Of a stretch of 64,000 nucleotides of DNA, positions 49,226 to 58,572 are shown piece after piece. This DNA comes from Arthrobacter mangrovi (GTDB lineage Bacteria; Actinomycetota; Actinomycetes; Actinomycetales; Micrococcaceae): contig NZ_BRVS01000005.1 of the NCBI RefSeq assembly GCF_026011795.1, positions 62,001-126,000 on the forward strand. The letters run 5' to 3'. The notes under the pieces were generated by a model. That model made no database searches. It worked only from the letters and a program-made list of their open reading frames with translations, and was not told the origin of the DNA. Both the position numbers and the translations under genes were made by a program. Positions within the stretch are counted from its first letter, which is position 1. Each line of letters begins with the position of its first letter.

Positions 49226-50326
49226 ATGGCAACCTTGGGCATCGAAGAAGAGTACCTGCTCCTCAACCCGGAGACAGGCCTCCCTGTGCCCGAGGCCGAC
49301 CGGGTCGCCGAGTACCTTGAGGGCTCACTGCACGTGGCCCGGGACGACATCCAGCGGGAGCTGCTCAACTGCCAGATCGAAACGGCCACCCCCGTCTGCA
49401 CGACCCTCACGGAGGCCGAGGAATCGCTGCTCAATTTCCGCCGCCAGCTCGACTCTGCGGCCAGGAAAGCGGAGGTACGCGCCGCCGCGACGGGGACAGC
49501 CGCGCGGATCGAAGACGACTACCCGCAGCTGACGGACAAACAGCGCTACCACGAACTGAAAGCCAGCGCCAAGGGCATCGTGGCGGACCAGTTCGTCAAC
49601 GGCCAGCATGTCCATGTCTCCGTGCCGGACAAGGAGGCGGGCGTGCAGGTGCTCAACCGCATCCGGCCCTGGATGCCCGCGATTGTTGCCCTTGGCGCCA
49701 ACTCCCCGTATTGGCTGGGCCGGGACAGCGGCTTTGCCAGCTGGCGGATCGTCCACTACCGCCGCTGGCCCGTCCAGGGGTGCACGCCGATCTTCGCCGA
49801 CGCCGCCGACTACGAGCGCCGGATCCAGCGCCTCGTGGACGCCGGCGTCATCATCGACCGCGGAGTCCTGACGTGGCTGGCCCGCCTGTCGGACCACTAC
49901 CCCACCCTGGAGGTGCGCGCGGCCGACGTACAGCTTGAGGCCCAGGACGCCGTCCTGATCGCCGCCGTCGTCCGAGGCCTGGTGACGACCGCCCTGCAGG
50001 AGGAGGAGGCAGGCAAAGACTACCCAATCCCCGACGTCGAACTACTCGACGCGGCAGTCTGGCAGGCCGGCCGGGAGGGCCTCTCCGACAAGCTGATCGA
50101 CCCGCATTCGGGGGTCCTGTTGCCGGCCAGGGACGTGATCAACCTGCTGGTGCGCACCATCCGCCCTGCGCTGGAGGAGGCCGGGGACGCGGCCTGGGTG
50201 GACGCTTCGCTCCAGCGGATCTGGACCGAGGGCACCGGTGCGGACCGGCAGCGGCACGCAATGCAAAGCGGCGGCCAGCCCGCGCTGATGGACCTTTACG
50301 CACGCTCCCTCACCGCGGAGGCATAG
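49226..50326 (+). CDS. YbdK-type carboxylate-amine ligase (GCS2 family), copy 1
   Basis: A 366-residue member of glutamate-cysteine ligase family 2. Features: LGIEEEYLLLNPETGLPVPEADRV at the N-terminus, ELLNCQIETATPVC, QFVNGQHVHVSVPD, GRDSGFASWRIVHYRRWPVQG and a C-terminal helix-rich part. YbdK proteins can ligate Glu and Cys weakly; the physiological amide product is unknown. Actinobacteria use mycothiol rather than glutathione, so a true GshA role is unlikely; EgtA-like ergothioneine synthesis would need Egt partners, none of which are here. Start ATG 49226 with GAAGGGA. A second copy lies at 51975. Confidence 0.85.
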   Translation: MATLGIEEEYLLLNPETGLPVPEADRVAEYLEGSLHVARDDIQRELLNCQIETATPVCTTLTEAEESLLNFRRQLDSAARKAEVRAAATGTAARIEDDYPQLTDKQRYHELKASAKGIVADQFVNGQHVHVSVPDKEAGVQVLNRIRPWMPAIVALGANSPYWLGRDSGFASWRIVHYRRWPVQGCTPIFADAADYERRIQRLVDAGVIIDRGVLTWLARLSDHYPTLEVRAADVQLEAQDAVLIAAVVRGLVTTALQEEEAGKDYPIPDVELLDAAVWQAGREGLSDKLIDPHSGVLLPARDVINLLVRTIRPALEEAGDAAWVDASLQRIWTEGTGADRQRHAMQSGGQPALMDLYARSLTAEA

Positions 50327-50416
50327 CAAGCCTGCCTCGGACGGGAACCAGCGGCAGCAGTACGACGGCGGCCCGCGGCCGGGCGCTTCGCCCCGGTCGT
50401 TTCGGTCGCGCCCCGG

Positions 50417-51145
50417 CTACCGGACCTTGCGCTCGCTTCCCGCGTCGTCCATCAGGAGCGGCCCGATCAGGTCGGCGATAATCGCCGACGGGGCCACCCC
50501 GAATTCGCGGCGGAGCCGGACCCGGAAGCTTTGGTAGAGGCGCAGCGCCTCGGCGTGGTTGCCCTCCGCCAGGCAGGCCTGCATCAGGAGGCGCTGCGCG
50601 CTCTCCCTTAGCGGTTCGATCATTGTCGCCGCCCTGGCAGCCTCCATCGCCTGCTCAGTGTTCCCCTGGTCCAGGTACTGCCGTGCCAGCCGTTCCAGCA
50701 CCGTCAGCCGCAGGCGCTGCCAGCGTTCCTGCTCGGCGACAACCCAGTCCTCGTACCAGCCCGGGAGCAGGTCTGCGTCCTCGACCAGGTGCAGCAACCC
50801 GCGGTTGAGCCCCGGATGGTCCTGCAGGCGGGACGCCCGCATCCGCACGTCCAGCACATCCACGCTGACTGCGCGGGAAAGATCCAGCGGATCCGCCGTC
50901 TGTCCGAGCAGGCCCGGCAAATGCTTGTTGATCAGGAAGATGCTCTCGCGCAGGCTGCCGGCGGCCTGGCTCTCCGAGCTGTCCGGCCAGAGCAGGCCGG
51001 CCAGGAAGGCGCGCGACTGCCTGCCGTACAGCGCGAGGGCAGCAACCAGCCGCTGCTGGCGCATGGCGACCTTGACCGGCACATGGTCCCGGCGAAGCTG
51101 CCAGCCTCCTATCAGCTGAAGTTCCCAACGGCCCTCAGATCCCAT
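50417..51145 (-). CDS. SARP/BTAD-type transcriptional regulator
   Basis: A 242-residue regulator. Residues ~5-95 form a winged-helix (trans_reg_C-like) domain beginning WELQLIGGWQLRRDHVPV, with LLWPDSSESQAAGSLRESIFLINKHL. Residues ~95-240 form the BTAD helical domain: LLPGWYEDWVVAEQERWQRLRLTVLERLA and GNTEQAMEAARAATMIEPLRESAQRLLMQA, ending in AEALRLYQSFRVRLRREFGVAPS. Relatives activate secondary-metabolite or accessory genes. Target unknown; the only neighbours are the two YbdK-type ligases and tmRNA. Start ATG 51145 with GGGGGC upstream; the frame is open 26 codons further. Confidence 0.85.
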   Translation of the reverse strand: MGSEGRWELQLIGGWQLRRDHVPVKVAMRQQRLVAALALYGRQSRAFLAGLLWPDSSESQAAGSLRESIFLINKHLPGLLGQTADPLDLSRAVSVDVLDVRMRASRLQDHPGLNRGLLHLVEDADLLPGWYEDWVVAEQERWQRLRLTVLERLARQYLDQGNTEQAMEAARAATMIEPLRESAQRLLMQACLAEGNHAEALRLYQSFRVRLRREFGVAPSAIIADLIGPLLMDDAGSERKVR

Positions 51146-51366
51146 TGCGGCCCCCAAGTCGTTACGGATCGCATTGGCTGCCCGCCGCCTGCCTTCCCCA
51201 AGGCTGGCCCCCCCCGGCTGCATCCTATGTTTTCAGCATTGCCGACGGCGCTGGCAGTGTCAAACACCAGCCCCGGCCGGTTCAAGGTTCCTGCAAGAAC
51301 ACCACGGGAGCTGCAGCCGCCGGCAACACCCCGCAGGGGAAACCGCCACGGGGCCCGCAGGCGCAC

Positions 51367-51400
51367 AAAAGAGGGGAAGCGCCGGCCGGCGCTTCCCCTC
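51367..51400 (-). terminator. Intrinsic terminator of tmRNA
   Basis: Perfect 30-base palindrome (arms 51371-51385 and 51386-51400, GAGGGGAAGCGCCGG and its complement) followed on the minus strand by TTTTG (51370-51366). It lies 9 bases past the tmRNA 3' end. Confidence 0.92.
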
Positions 51401-51408
51401 TTCATGAG

Positions 51409-51775
51409 TGGAGATGGGGGGAATTGAACCCCCGTCCGATGTTGTGTTGCCAGGACTTCTCCGGGCGCAGTTTGCGTCGGGTTTTCTTGGCCCCAGCCAT
51501 CCTGCAAACAGGTGGCTGACCCGGGCCCAGCCGTCTAAAAGTCCCGGACACTCCGACGGCGAAAGTGTCCAGCAGTGGCCCCCTAAATGACGCCAGCATC
51601 CGGGGCGGGAGCGTCCCCGGGCTGACGGACTCGGTCTACTGCTTAGGCAGCGAGAGCGAAGTCAGTGCGCTTAGATTCGGCACTTATTGTTTTGCAGAGG
51701 GCGTTTCCGAGATAACTCTGCATCCTCGGCCCGCTTCCCCTGGCGCGACTAACATCGTCGAAACCTGTCATCCCC
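51409..51775 (-). ncRNA. ssrA: tmRNA (ssrA)
   Basis: A 367-base transfer-messenger RNA that rescues stalled ribosomes. Its 5' end GGGGATGACAGGTTTCGACG pairs with the 3' acceptor CATCTCC, followed by discriminator A; CCA is not encoded. The T-arm GGGGGTTCAATTCCCCC is intact. The tag reading frame (51681 to 51643) gives AESKRTDFALAA and TAA, ending in the LAA degron used by ClpXP. Several pseudoknot-like GC-rich stems lie between the tag and the tRNA part. smpB, its protein partner, lies 1.3 kb away beyond a ligase gene. Confidence 0.97.
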
Positions 51776-51822
51776 GTATTGAGTTACCAAACCGCACCAT
51801 CGATGCGGACTACCATTGTAAC

Positions 51823-51848
51823 CACATTCCGCGCGAATCCATTCCCGG
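51823..51848 (-). promoter_or_regulatory. SigH-type promoter of ssrA, overlapping a vegetative -10
   Basis: On the minus strand GGAAT (51848-51844), 18 bases, GTT (51825-51823): an exact SigR/SigH consensus. GTT overlaps TACAAT (51824-51819), a good vegetative -10. Either would start transcription about 35-40 bases before the mature 5' end. In Streptomyces ssrA belongs to the SigR regulon, so this is expected biology. Confidence 0.8.
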
Positions 51849-51974
51849 TCCATTCCCGGCCGATAATTCCGCCCGGGCGGCAGCGGGACGCCGGCGCGGC
51901 GGCGGCCGCACTGAACTAGTCTCTAGACAGGAGCCGGAGGCAAGGAAGCCTCCCCTCACAGCCAGGAGGTGCCC

Positions 51975-53078
51975 GTGGTGCTGTTCGGAATCGAGGAAGA
52001 ATTCCTCCTGGTCGATCCGGTGAGCAGCGAGCCGCAGCCGATGGGGCCCGCGCTGAGGGCCAGGCTGGGGCAACAGGACCATCCGCTCTTCCAGGTCTCC
52101 GCCGAATTGCTCGACTGCCAGATCGAGCTGGCCACCTTTCCCTGCGCCGGCCGCGCCGAGGCGGCGACCGCCCTCGTGGCCATGCGCCGCGCCCTCGCCC
52201 GCGCAGCGGAGGAAGCAGGCACGCAGCCCGCAGGCATCGGCGTCGTCTACAACGCCTCACAGGTGCCCGCGAAGGTGACCGACACCCCACGGTACCGGCG
52301 GGTTGCCAGCAACGCTCCCGCCGTCGTCGCCGATGAGTACGTCACGGGCCTGCACGTCCACGCGGAGATCAAGGACCCGGAGCTGCGTATCCAGGTAATG
52401 AACCGGTGCCGGCCGTGGATCCCCACGCTCACCGCGGTCGCCGCGAATTCACCGTTCTGGTACGGCCGCGACAGCGGCTTCGCGAGCTGGCGCACCATCC
52501 TGTACCGCCGGTGGCCGATCCAAGGCTGTCCACCGGTGTTCGCGGACGACGCGGACTACCGTCGCCGGCTGCAGCAACTGCTCGATTCCGGCGTGGCGGC
52601 CGATCCGGGATACGTCTCGTGGCTCATGCGGCCTTCGGCCAACTACCCCACGGTCGAGTGGCGCGGCGCGGACAGCCAGCTCTCGGCGCGGCACACGCTG
52701 CTGGCTGCTTGCCTGTTTCGGGCCCTGGCCGCTACGGAACTGCCCGCGGCGGCGGCCGGCGAGCCGCCGGTGCGGCAGCCGCAGCCGGAGCACCTGGACA
52801 TCGCTCTCTGGCAGGCGGCACGCTACGGCATGGCCGGAGAGCTGATCGACCTGGAGACCGCGCGGCTCGTCCCCGCGCATGACCAGCTGGGCAGGTTGCT
52901 GGAGCACGTTGCCGGCGCACTCTCGGCGCACGGCGACGAGGAGTTCGTCCGTTGCGGCCTGGATCGCATCAGGCGCGAGGGCAACGGCGCGGAGCGCCAG
53001 CGGCGGGCCCACGAGGAGGGCGGATTCGCAGGATGGCAGCAGCTGCTGCGCGAGGAGTTGACCGCCGGCGCGGACTAG
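51975..53078 (+). CDS. YbdK-type carboxylate-amine ligase (GCS2 family), copy 2
   Basis: A ~367-residue paralogue of the gene at 49226, with the same motif order: LFGIEEEFLLVDPVSSEPQP, ELLDCQIELATFPC, EYVTGLHVHAEIKD and GRDSGFASWRTILYRRWPIQG. It has an extra Ala/Pro/Gln-rich stretch (AAAAGEPPVRQPQPEHLD) in the C-terminal half. AGGAGG (51964-51969) overlaps the first in-frame GTG, so GTG 51975 or 51978 is the real start; I give 51975. It sits between ssrA and smpB, which are commonly close, so it is probably an insertion or duplication there. Substrate unknown. Confidence 0.83.
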   Translation: MVLFGIEEEFLLVDPVSSEPQPMGPALRARLGQQDHPLFQVSAELLDCQIELATFPCAGRAEAATALVAMRRALARAAEEAGTQPAGIGVVYNASQVPAKVTDTPRYRRVASNAPAVVADEYVTGLHVHAEIKDPELRIQVMNRCRPWIPTLTAVAANSPFWYGRDSGFASWRTILYRRWPIQGCPPVFADDADYRRRLQQLLDSGVAADPGYVSWLMRPSANYPTVEWRGADSQLSARHTLLAACLFRALAATELPAAAAGEPPVRQPQPEHLDIALWQAARYGMAGELIDLETARLVPAHDQLGRLLEHVAGALSAHGDEEFVRCGLDRIRREGNGAERQRRAHEEGGFAGWQQLLREELTAGAD

Positions 53079-53090
53079 GTCCGGTGCGGA

Positions 53091-53558
53091 TCAGCGGTTG
53101 CGTTCGCGCATGGCGCGCAGGGCCTCGCGCTTGTCCTGCTGTTCGCGCAGCGTCTGGCGCTTGTCGTAGTCTTTCTTGCCGCGTGCGACGGCGATTTCCA
53201 CCTTCGCGCGCCCGTCCAGGAAGTAAAGCTGGAGCGGCACCAGGGTAAAGCCGGATTCGCGTGTCTTCTGCGAGATCTTGTTGAGTTCTTCGCGGTGCAG
53301 CAGCAGCTTGCGGCGGCGCCGCGCACTGTGGTTGGTCCAGCTGCCGTTCAGGTACTCGGGAATGTAGACGTTCTCGAGGTACAGCTCGTCGTTGTAGAAC
53401 GTCGCGAAGCCGTCCACCAATGAGGCGCGTCCCTCGCGCAGGGATTTCACCTCGGTTCCCATCAGCGCCATGCCGGCTTCGTAGGTATCGAGGACGAGGT
53501 AGTCATGCCGGGCCTTGCGGTTGGTGGCCACTACCTTACGGCCACTTTCTTTGGGCAC
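53091..53558 (-). CDS. smpB: SsrA-binding protein SmpB
   Basis: Binds the tRNA-like part of tmRNA and delivers it to stalled ribosomes. 155 residues: [33 protein letters not shown] is the OB-fold start. It continues with [28 protein letters not shown] and a basic C-terminal tail ending MRERNR that enters the mRNA channel. It belongs to the minus-strand run ftsE-ftsX-M23-smpB, a common actinobacterial order. Confidence 0.96.
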   Translation of the reverse strand: MPKESGRKVVATNRKARHDYLVLDTYEAGMALMGTEVKSLREGRASLVDGFATFYNDELYLENVYIPEYLNGSWTNHSARRRRKLLLHREELNKISQKTRESGFTLVPLQLYFLDGRAKVEIAVARGKKDYDKRQTLREQQDKREALRAMRERNR

Positions 53559-53607
53559 GACGGCGACTCCTTCCGGGGTATCGAAAGAACCAGTATAGCT
53601 GGGGGTG

Positions 53608-55074
53608 CTACAGCAGCCCCATCGGATTGACCAGGGAGCCGTTCAGGGTGGTCTCGAAGTGCAGGTGGCAGCCGGTGGAATTGCCGGTCGTGCCGACGTA
53701 GCCGAGGACCTGGCCCTGGCCCACCGACTGGCCGGCGGAAACGACCGACCGTGTCAGGTGGAAGTAGCTGGTGTCCAGCGCATTCCCGCCGACCACGCCG
53801 TGGCTGATGATCACCATGTTGCCGGCGGCACCGCCCCAGCCCGCCGTCGCGACGGTTCCGCTGGCAGGAGCGGTCACGGGGGTGCCGCAGGCGGAACCGA
53901 AGTCGATGCCGGTGTGCATGTAGCCGCCGCTGCCGCCGAAGTCGATCGTACCGGCCGGTGTCGCACGCCAGCCGTAGCCGGAGGTCACGCTGCCGGCCAC
54001 GGGATACACCAGGCCGAACGACGAGGGCTCGGGGGCCGCGGGGGCAGGCGGCTCTACCGTGGGAACGATCTGCGGCACGGGCCGGCCGGCCGAGGCGGCG
54101 GATTGGCGGGCTGCCTTGATTCTGGCCTGTTCCCTCTCCCAGGCGGCCTGGGCGGCCCTGCGCTCGGCCTCCTCCTTGCGCTTCCGCTCGGCAGCCTCCC
54201 GGCGGAGCCGCTCCTGGCGTTCGGCGATTGCGCCCTGGACCTGCTGCTGCTCCTCCTGGACCTGCGCCAGCTGCTTCTGGATCTGCGGCTTGCGGGCCTG
54301 CAGCTCGTCGGAGAGCGCCGAGGTCTCCGCAATCAGGGTGTCGACCTTTTCTTTTTCCGCCGCCGCTGCGTCACGGGCATCCTGCTCCGCGGCCAGTGCA
54401 TCCTCCGCCTGGGCTTTAAGGTCCCGGATTTCCTGCTCAACGGCTTCCAGCCGCGCCTCGGAGTTCACGTTCGTTGCGTTCTGCTGCGAGAGCTTGTCCA
54501 GCGCGGCGTTCTGGCTCCGCAGGGCCTGGTTGGCCAGGCCGAAGTCGCTCAGGCCCGAGCTGCCCTCCGAACCGAGGAACAGCTGGAGGTTCGACGGGAC
54601 GCCGCCCTGCTTGTAAGCCTGGGTGGCAATCTGCCCGATGACCTTCTTCGTGTCCTTGAGTTCGGCCGCGTCGGTCTCCATTTGCCGCGTGATGCTGTCC
54701 TTGGTCTGCAGGGCCATGTCCACGCGCTGCGCCAAGGCGGCTACTTTTCCGGTTGCCTCTTCGACGCGCCCCTGGGCTGCGGCGAGCTTCTCCTGGGCCG
54801 CAGGAAGCTTGCCCTGGTACTCCTTGAGCCGGGTGACCGTCTTAATGATGTCCGCGTCAAGGAACTCGAGGGACTCCTCGACCTGGGCGACCTCCTGCTT
54901 GAGGTCCGCCGCCCGGTCGTCGAGTTCGTCTGCCTGCGCCGGACCTGCCGCCCCCAGGGAGAACGCGAGGAACGCGGCCAGGGCCGCGCTGATGACCCCC
55001 TGCGGGAGGCATGTTCGCCGGCCCCTGCGCTCCACGATCCGGTTCCCCAACCTGTTGTTGTGCTCGAGTGACAT
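53608..55074 (-). CDS. Coiled-coil M23 peptidase (EnvC/RipC-like cell-division hydrolase)
   Basis: A 488-residue secreted protein. The signal peptide covers residues ~25-48 ([23 protein letters not shown]). Two long coiled coils follow (~50-150 and ~200-320, rich in Glu, Gln, Ala). An M23/LytM domain comes last, with zinc-ligand motifs [17 protein letters not shown] and [17 protein letters not shown]. Beside ftsE-ftsX, with 4 bases to ftsX, this is the expected murein-hydrolase or hydrolase-activator partner of FtsEX. The first metal-site His (HxxxD: HTGID) and the HLHFE motif are both present, so it may be active rather than only an activator. Confidence 0.9.
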   Translation of the reverse strand: MSLEHNNRLGNRIVERRGRRTCLPQGVISAALAAFLAFSLGAAGPAQADELDDRAADLKQEVAQVEESLEFLDADIIKTVTRLKEYQGKLPAAQEKLAAAQGRVEEATGKVAALAQRVDMALQTKDSITRQMETDAAELKDTKKVIGQIATQAYKQGGVPSNLQLFLGSEGSSGLSDFGLANQALRSQNAALDKLSQQNATNVNSEARLEAVEQEIRDLKAQAEDALAAEQDARDAAAAEKEKVDTLIAETSALSDELQARKPQIQKQLAQVQEEQQQVQGAIAERQERLRREAAERKRKEEAERRAAQAAWEREQARIKAARQSAASAGRPVPQIVPTVEPPAPAAPEPSSFGLVYPVAGSVTSGYGWRATPAGTIDFGGSGGYMHTGIDFGSACGTPVTAPASGTVATAGWGGAAGNMVIISHGVVGGNALDTSYFHLTRSVVSAGQSVGQGQVLGYVGTTGNSTGCHLHFETTLNGSLVNPMGLL

Positions 55075-55078
55075 GATT

Positions 55079-55993
55079 TTAGACCTTCAGGTAACGACGT
55101 AGGGTCAGGAGAGAGGAGACGCCGGCCAGCACCGCTCCCAGCAGGATCAGCATGGGGGCAATCAGCAGTACCGAAGACTCGGAGATGAAGGCAGTGTCCG
55201 GATATTCGCGGGCCAGCCAGTCGCCGATGAAGAACCGGGCGACCGCCCACAGCGTCACCGAAGCCAACACGGCTCCGATCACCGCCGCGATGACGCCCTC
55301 CAGGATGAACGGCAGCTGGATGACGGCCTTGGACGCCCCGACGAGGCGCATGATGCCGGTTTCCCGGCGCCGGCTGAACGCCGAGAGCCGGATGGTGGTG
55401 GCAATCAGCAGAATGGCGCAGACGATCATGATCGCGGCGATGCCTACGGCCACCAGCGACGCCGCATTCATGACGTTGAAGACCCGTTCGAGGATTTCCC
55501 GCTGGTCGACCACGACCTCCACGCCGGGCAGCGACGAGAAGATCTCGTTGATGACCTCGTACTTCTCCGGGTCCACCAGGCTGACCCGGAACGACTCCGG
55601 CAGCTGGTCCGCGGTTACGGAGTCAACAATCGGCGAGTTGGCAAACTGCTCCTTGAAGTGCCCCAGCGCGTCATCCTGCGACTCGTAGACATAGCTGTCC
55701 ACGTACTGCGTGACCGCCGGGCTCTTCAGGGTGCTCTCGATCTCTGTACGCTGCTCGTCGGTGACCGGACCGGAGGCGCAGGTCGCCGCCGTCGACGTGT
55801 CCACGCAGAGGAACACCGCCACCTGGACCTTGTCGTACCAGAAACCCTTCATCTGGTTGATCTGCAGCTGCAGCATGCCCGCCGCGCCCACGAAGGTCAG
55901 CGAAATGAAGGTCACCAGGATGACCGAGGTGACCATCGCCAGGTTCCGCCGCAAGCCAGAACCGATCTCGCCGAGGATGAAGGCCAGTCTCAT
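55079..55993 (-). CDS. ftsX: Cell-division ABC permease FtsX
   Basis: A 304-residue protein of FtsX topology: a first helix ([24 protein letters not shown]), then a large extracellular loop (~45-165) that contacts peptidoglycan hydrolases. Three more helices follow, including [21 protein letters not shown] and [21 protein letters not shown]. The cytosolic stretch [20 protein letters not shown] is typical. Overlaps ftsE by 4 bases. Confidence 0.95.
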   Translation of the reverse strand: MRLAFILGEIGSGLRRNLAMVTSVILVTFISLTFVGAAGMLQLQINQMKGFWYDKVQVAVFLCVDTSTAATCASGPVTDEQRTEIESTLKSPAVTQYVDSYVYESQDDALGHFKEQFANSPIVDSVTADQLPESFRVSLVDPEKYEVINEIFSSLPGVEVVVDQREILERVFNVMNAASLVAVGIAAIMIVCAILLIATTIRLSAFSRRRETGIMRLVGASKAVIQLPFILEGVIAAVIGAVLASVTLWAVARFFIGDWLAREYPDTAFISESSVLLIAPMLILLGAVLAGVSSLLTLRRYLKV

Positions 55994-56691
55994 TTGGCTT
56001 CCCCCTGCGCTCCGGCGTAGATGCCCTCGGCTTCGTCCCGGACCACCCTGCCGTCCTTGAGCTCAATGACCCGTTTGCGCCAGTCGTTCACGATGACGTT
56101 GTCGTGGGTGGCCATGACGACCGTGGTTCCGTTCTGGTTGATCCGGTCCAGGACCTTCATGATGCCCATGGACGTCGCCGGGTCCAGGTTTCCGGTGGGC
56201 TCGTCAGCCAGCAGGATGCCCGGCTTGTTGACTACGGCGCGGGCAATGGCGACGCGCTGCTGCTCACCGCCGGAAAGTTCGTGCGGCATCCGGTGGTCCT
56301 TGCCGTCCAGGCCCACGGTCTTGAGGACCTCCGGCACGGTTTCCCGGATCACGGCCCTGCTCTTCCCGATGACCTGCATGGCGAACGCGACGTTTGCCGC
56401 GACGGTCTTGTTCGGCAGCAGCCGGAAGTCCTGGAAGACGACGCCGATCCCGCGGCGCAGCTTGGGCACCCGCCAGCTCGGGATGTTGGCGACGTTCTGG
56501 CCGGCCACGTAGACGGAGCCGCGGGTGGCCCGATCCTCTTTGAGGACCAGCCGGATGAACGTGGATTTACCCGATCCCGAAGGACCGACCAGGAAGACGA
56601 AGTCCCCGCGGTCGACTTCCAGCGACACCCTGTCCAGAGCCGGACGGGAGTTCTGGTCGTAGACCTTGGTGACGTTGTCGAATCGGATCAT
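55990..56691 (-). CDS. ftsE: Cell-division ABC ATPase FtsE
   Basis: A 233-residue ATPase: Walker [19 protein letters not shown], signature [17 protein letters not shown], Walker [18 protein letters not shown]-loop [13 protein letters not shown]. Works with FtsX to gate cell-wall hydrolysis at the septum. Start ATG 56691. In most actinobacteria prfB (RF2) lies directly upstream of ftsE; here it is absent and the next gene is an unrelated hydrolase. Confidence 0.95.
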   Translation of the reverse strand: MIRFDNVTKVYDQNSRPALDRVSLEVDRGDFVFLVGPSGSGKSTFIRLVLKEDRATRGSVYVAGQNVANIPSWRVPKLRRGIGVVFQDFRLLPNKTVAANVAFAMQVIGKSRAVIRETVPEVLKTVGLDGKDHRMPHELSGGEQQRVAIARAVVNKPGILLADEPTGNLDPATSMGIMKVLDRINQNGTTVVMATHDNVIVNDWRKRVIELKDGRVVRDEAEGIYAGAQGEAK

Positions 56692-56838
56692 GACTACTTC
56701 TGCCCACTGTGTACCGAAGGATGGGCTTCTGCTCGGGGGAAGAACCATCGGCTTTTTGACTATATGCGCGATTTCTTGGGATTTGCCTGCAGATCAGGGC
56801 CGGGCGTGTCGTTTAACCAAACCGCGCAGCAAGACGCC

Positions 56839-56873
56839 CGGGCCGGTTCCGGTAACTGCCCGGAACCGGCCCG
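56839..56873. terminator. Hairpin between ftsE and the hydrolase operon
   Basis: Perfect 14-bp stem CGGGCCGGTTCCGG / CCGGAACCGGCCCG with a 7-base loop. It lies on the minus strand between the end of the hydrolase operon and ftsE, so it probably ends that operon. No T-run. The ~280-base gap also contains TATAGT near 56758, a possible ftsE -10. Confidence 0.6.
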
Positions 56874-56972
56874 GACGCACGAGACCGTCCCTCAAGGCCG
56901 GCTGCCACAGGGTCAGGATAACCAGTGGCCGATGCCGTGGGAAGGCGCGGAGGGCCCGGCAGGAGGAGCCCG

Positions 56973-57929
56973 TTATCGAGGCGCCGTCGGCGCCGCAACT
57001 GCCGAAGGTCCTCCGGGCTCCGCGGGTGCGTCCGGCACGAGCGCCGCGGCAACCGCTTCCGCCACAACGCCGGCTCCCGGGGCGTCCATCACGATCGTGT
57101 AGTGGTTGACGTCCGGAACGTCCCGGACGGTGAGCCGTTCCAGTTGCCCCTCCCAGCAACGCGCGTGGGCCTGGGTGTAAAGGCCGGCCGGCTCGTCCAT
57201 CAGTCCGCGGGGAGCCCGCAGCAGCAAGGTCGGGACGGCCAGCGCCGCCAGCGCCGCCCTCAGGTCCGGGCCGCGGTTCAGGTCCGCCGTGTCTTCCCGC
57301 ATCGCTTCGAAACGGGTGGCCGGCCGGAGTCCGGACTCCTCCCCAGCGAGATCGTAATCGACGTACTCCTCCACCAGCGGGTTCCAGTTCCGGGCGAACG
57401 CCGGATGCTGCCTCCAGAAGCTGCGGTACGCTTCCCGGCTCGCATAGCGTGTGCCGAGCCGCTCCGCTGCCGGTCCGAGGACGGCCTCAATGACCTCGTC
57501 GTCGCTCAGGCCCGGCGGAACCTGCAGCGGCAGGCCGCCGTCGATGAGGACCAGCGAGCGCACCAGGCGCGGATACCGGTGTGCCAGCACCACGGAAACG
57601 AACGCCCCCATGGAATGGCCGGCCACCACGGCCGACTCCACCTCGAACGCGCCCAGGACGGCCGCCAGGTCTTCCGCGTGGGCGGCCATGCCGTACGGAC
57701 CGGGCAGGCCGTTGCTCCGGCCGCGGCCCCGCAGGTCCGGCGCGATGATCCGCACGTGCGGCAGCCGGGCGGCCACCAGTCCCCAGGTCTTGTGCGACGC
57801 GGTCACCCCATGGACCGCCAGGAGGACCGGAGCGGCCGGATCTTCCGGACCCCAGAGCCCGCAGCGGAGCGCCCCGCCGTGCACGGGGACATCCGCAGTC
57901 CGGTAGCCGCCGGTGTTGTGCTCACTCAT
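56973..57929 (-). CDS. Alpha/beta-fold hydrolase
   Basis: A 318-residue esterase/hydrolase. Oxyanion region LLAVHGVTASHKTW, nucleophile elbow VAGHSMGAFVSVV (Ser ~112), probable acid residue in the LLLRAPRGLMDEPAG region and His in VPDVNHYTIV. A lid of ~70 residues lies between. It is the last gene of the liv-type operon and overlaps tetR by 8 bases. The substrate is probably an ester, thioester or C-C bond of the compound handled by the operon; this is inference. Confidence 0.85.
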   Translation of the reverse strand: MSEHNTGGYRTADVPVHGGALRCGLWGPEDPAAPVLLAVHGVTASHKTWGLVAARLPHVRIIAPDLRGRGRSNGLPGPYGMAAHAEDLAAVLGAFEVESAVVAGHSMGAFVSVVLAHRYPRLVRSLVLIDGGLPLQVPPGLSDDEVIEAVLGPAAERLGTRYASREAYRSFWRQHPAFARNWNPLVEEYVDYDLAGEESGLRPATRFEAMREDTADLNRGPDLRAALAALAVPTLLLRAPRGLMDEPAGLYTQAHARCWEGQLERLTVRDVPDVNHYTIVMDAPGAGVVAEAVAAALVPDAPAEPGGPSAVAAPTAPR

Positions 57930-58572
57930 TCGCCGTTCCTTCCGTCCGCGGACCGGGCTCCGGCGCCAGGGCACGCTCGATGAACTGCATCATTTCCTCG
58001 AAGACTTCTTCCGGCACGTCGGGGCGGGGCGCCTTCCCCGGCCCGGGGGTCTCCTCTTCCCACAGGACCCAGCGCATCCCGATCAGTTCGCCGATGCCCA
58101 TCAGCGCCCACGCCGCTACCGTCGGATCCATCGGCCGCACCTCGCCCTCGGCCTGGGCGTGCTTGAGCCCCTCGATGTAGCCGTTGACGATCCGGGTGTA
58201 GTGCATCCGCAGCGCCCCGGGCGAGACGAATTCCGCCTGCCGGACGATCCGGTACAGCGCCGGGTGTTCGGCGGTGAAGCGGAAGAAGGCGCGGAAGCCG
58301 GCGCGCTCGGCCTGCAGCCGGTTTCCTGCCTCGCGGGCCGCCTCGGTCATGGCGTGGCGGACGCGCCGGTTGAGGTCCTCGACCACTTCGTCGAATATCT
58401 CCTGCTTCCCGGAGAAATACAGGTAGAAGGTGCCCAGTCCGACGTCGGCCTCTTCCGTGATCTTCACGATCGAGGCGTCATGGTATCCCACCGACGCGAA
58501 GACCGTTTCCGCGGCCTGCAGCAGCTTCCCCCGGGTGCGCGTGCCCCGGGCCGTCCTGGGTGCCGTGCTCAT
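57922..58572 (-). CDS. TetR-family transcriptional regulator
   Basis: A 216-residue TetR protein. The HTH is TRGKLLQAAETVFASVGYHDASIVKITEEADVGLGTFYLYF (residues ~13-53); the ligand domain is Arg/Glu-rich and helical. The C-terminal segment is FEEMMQFIERALAP. TetR proteins in acyl-CoA operons often sense the CoA thioester, so it may answer to the product of the adjacent synthetase. Its ATG overlaps the synthetase stop (ATGA). Confidence 0.88.
   Translation of the reverse strand: MSTAPRTARGTRTRGKLLQAAETVFASVGYHDASIVKITEEADVGLGTFYLYFSGKQEIFDEVVEDLNRRVRHAMTEAAREAGNRLQAERAGFRAFFRFTAEHPALYRIVRQAEFVSPGALRMHYTRIVNGYIEGLKHAQAEGEVRPMDPTVAAWALMGIGELIGMRWVLWEEETPGPGKAPRPDVPEEVFEEMMQFIERALAPEPGPRTEGTANE

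Noticed and set aside
51402-51599. Small open frames across the tmRNA gene
   Set aside because: The region is explained by the tmRNA secondary structure and tag frame; these frames lack SDs.
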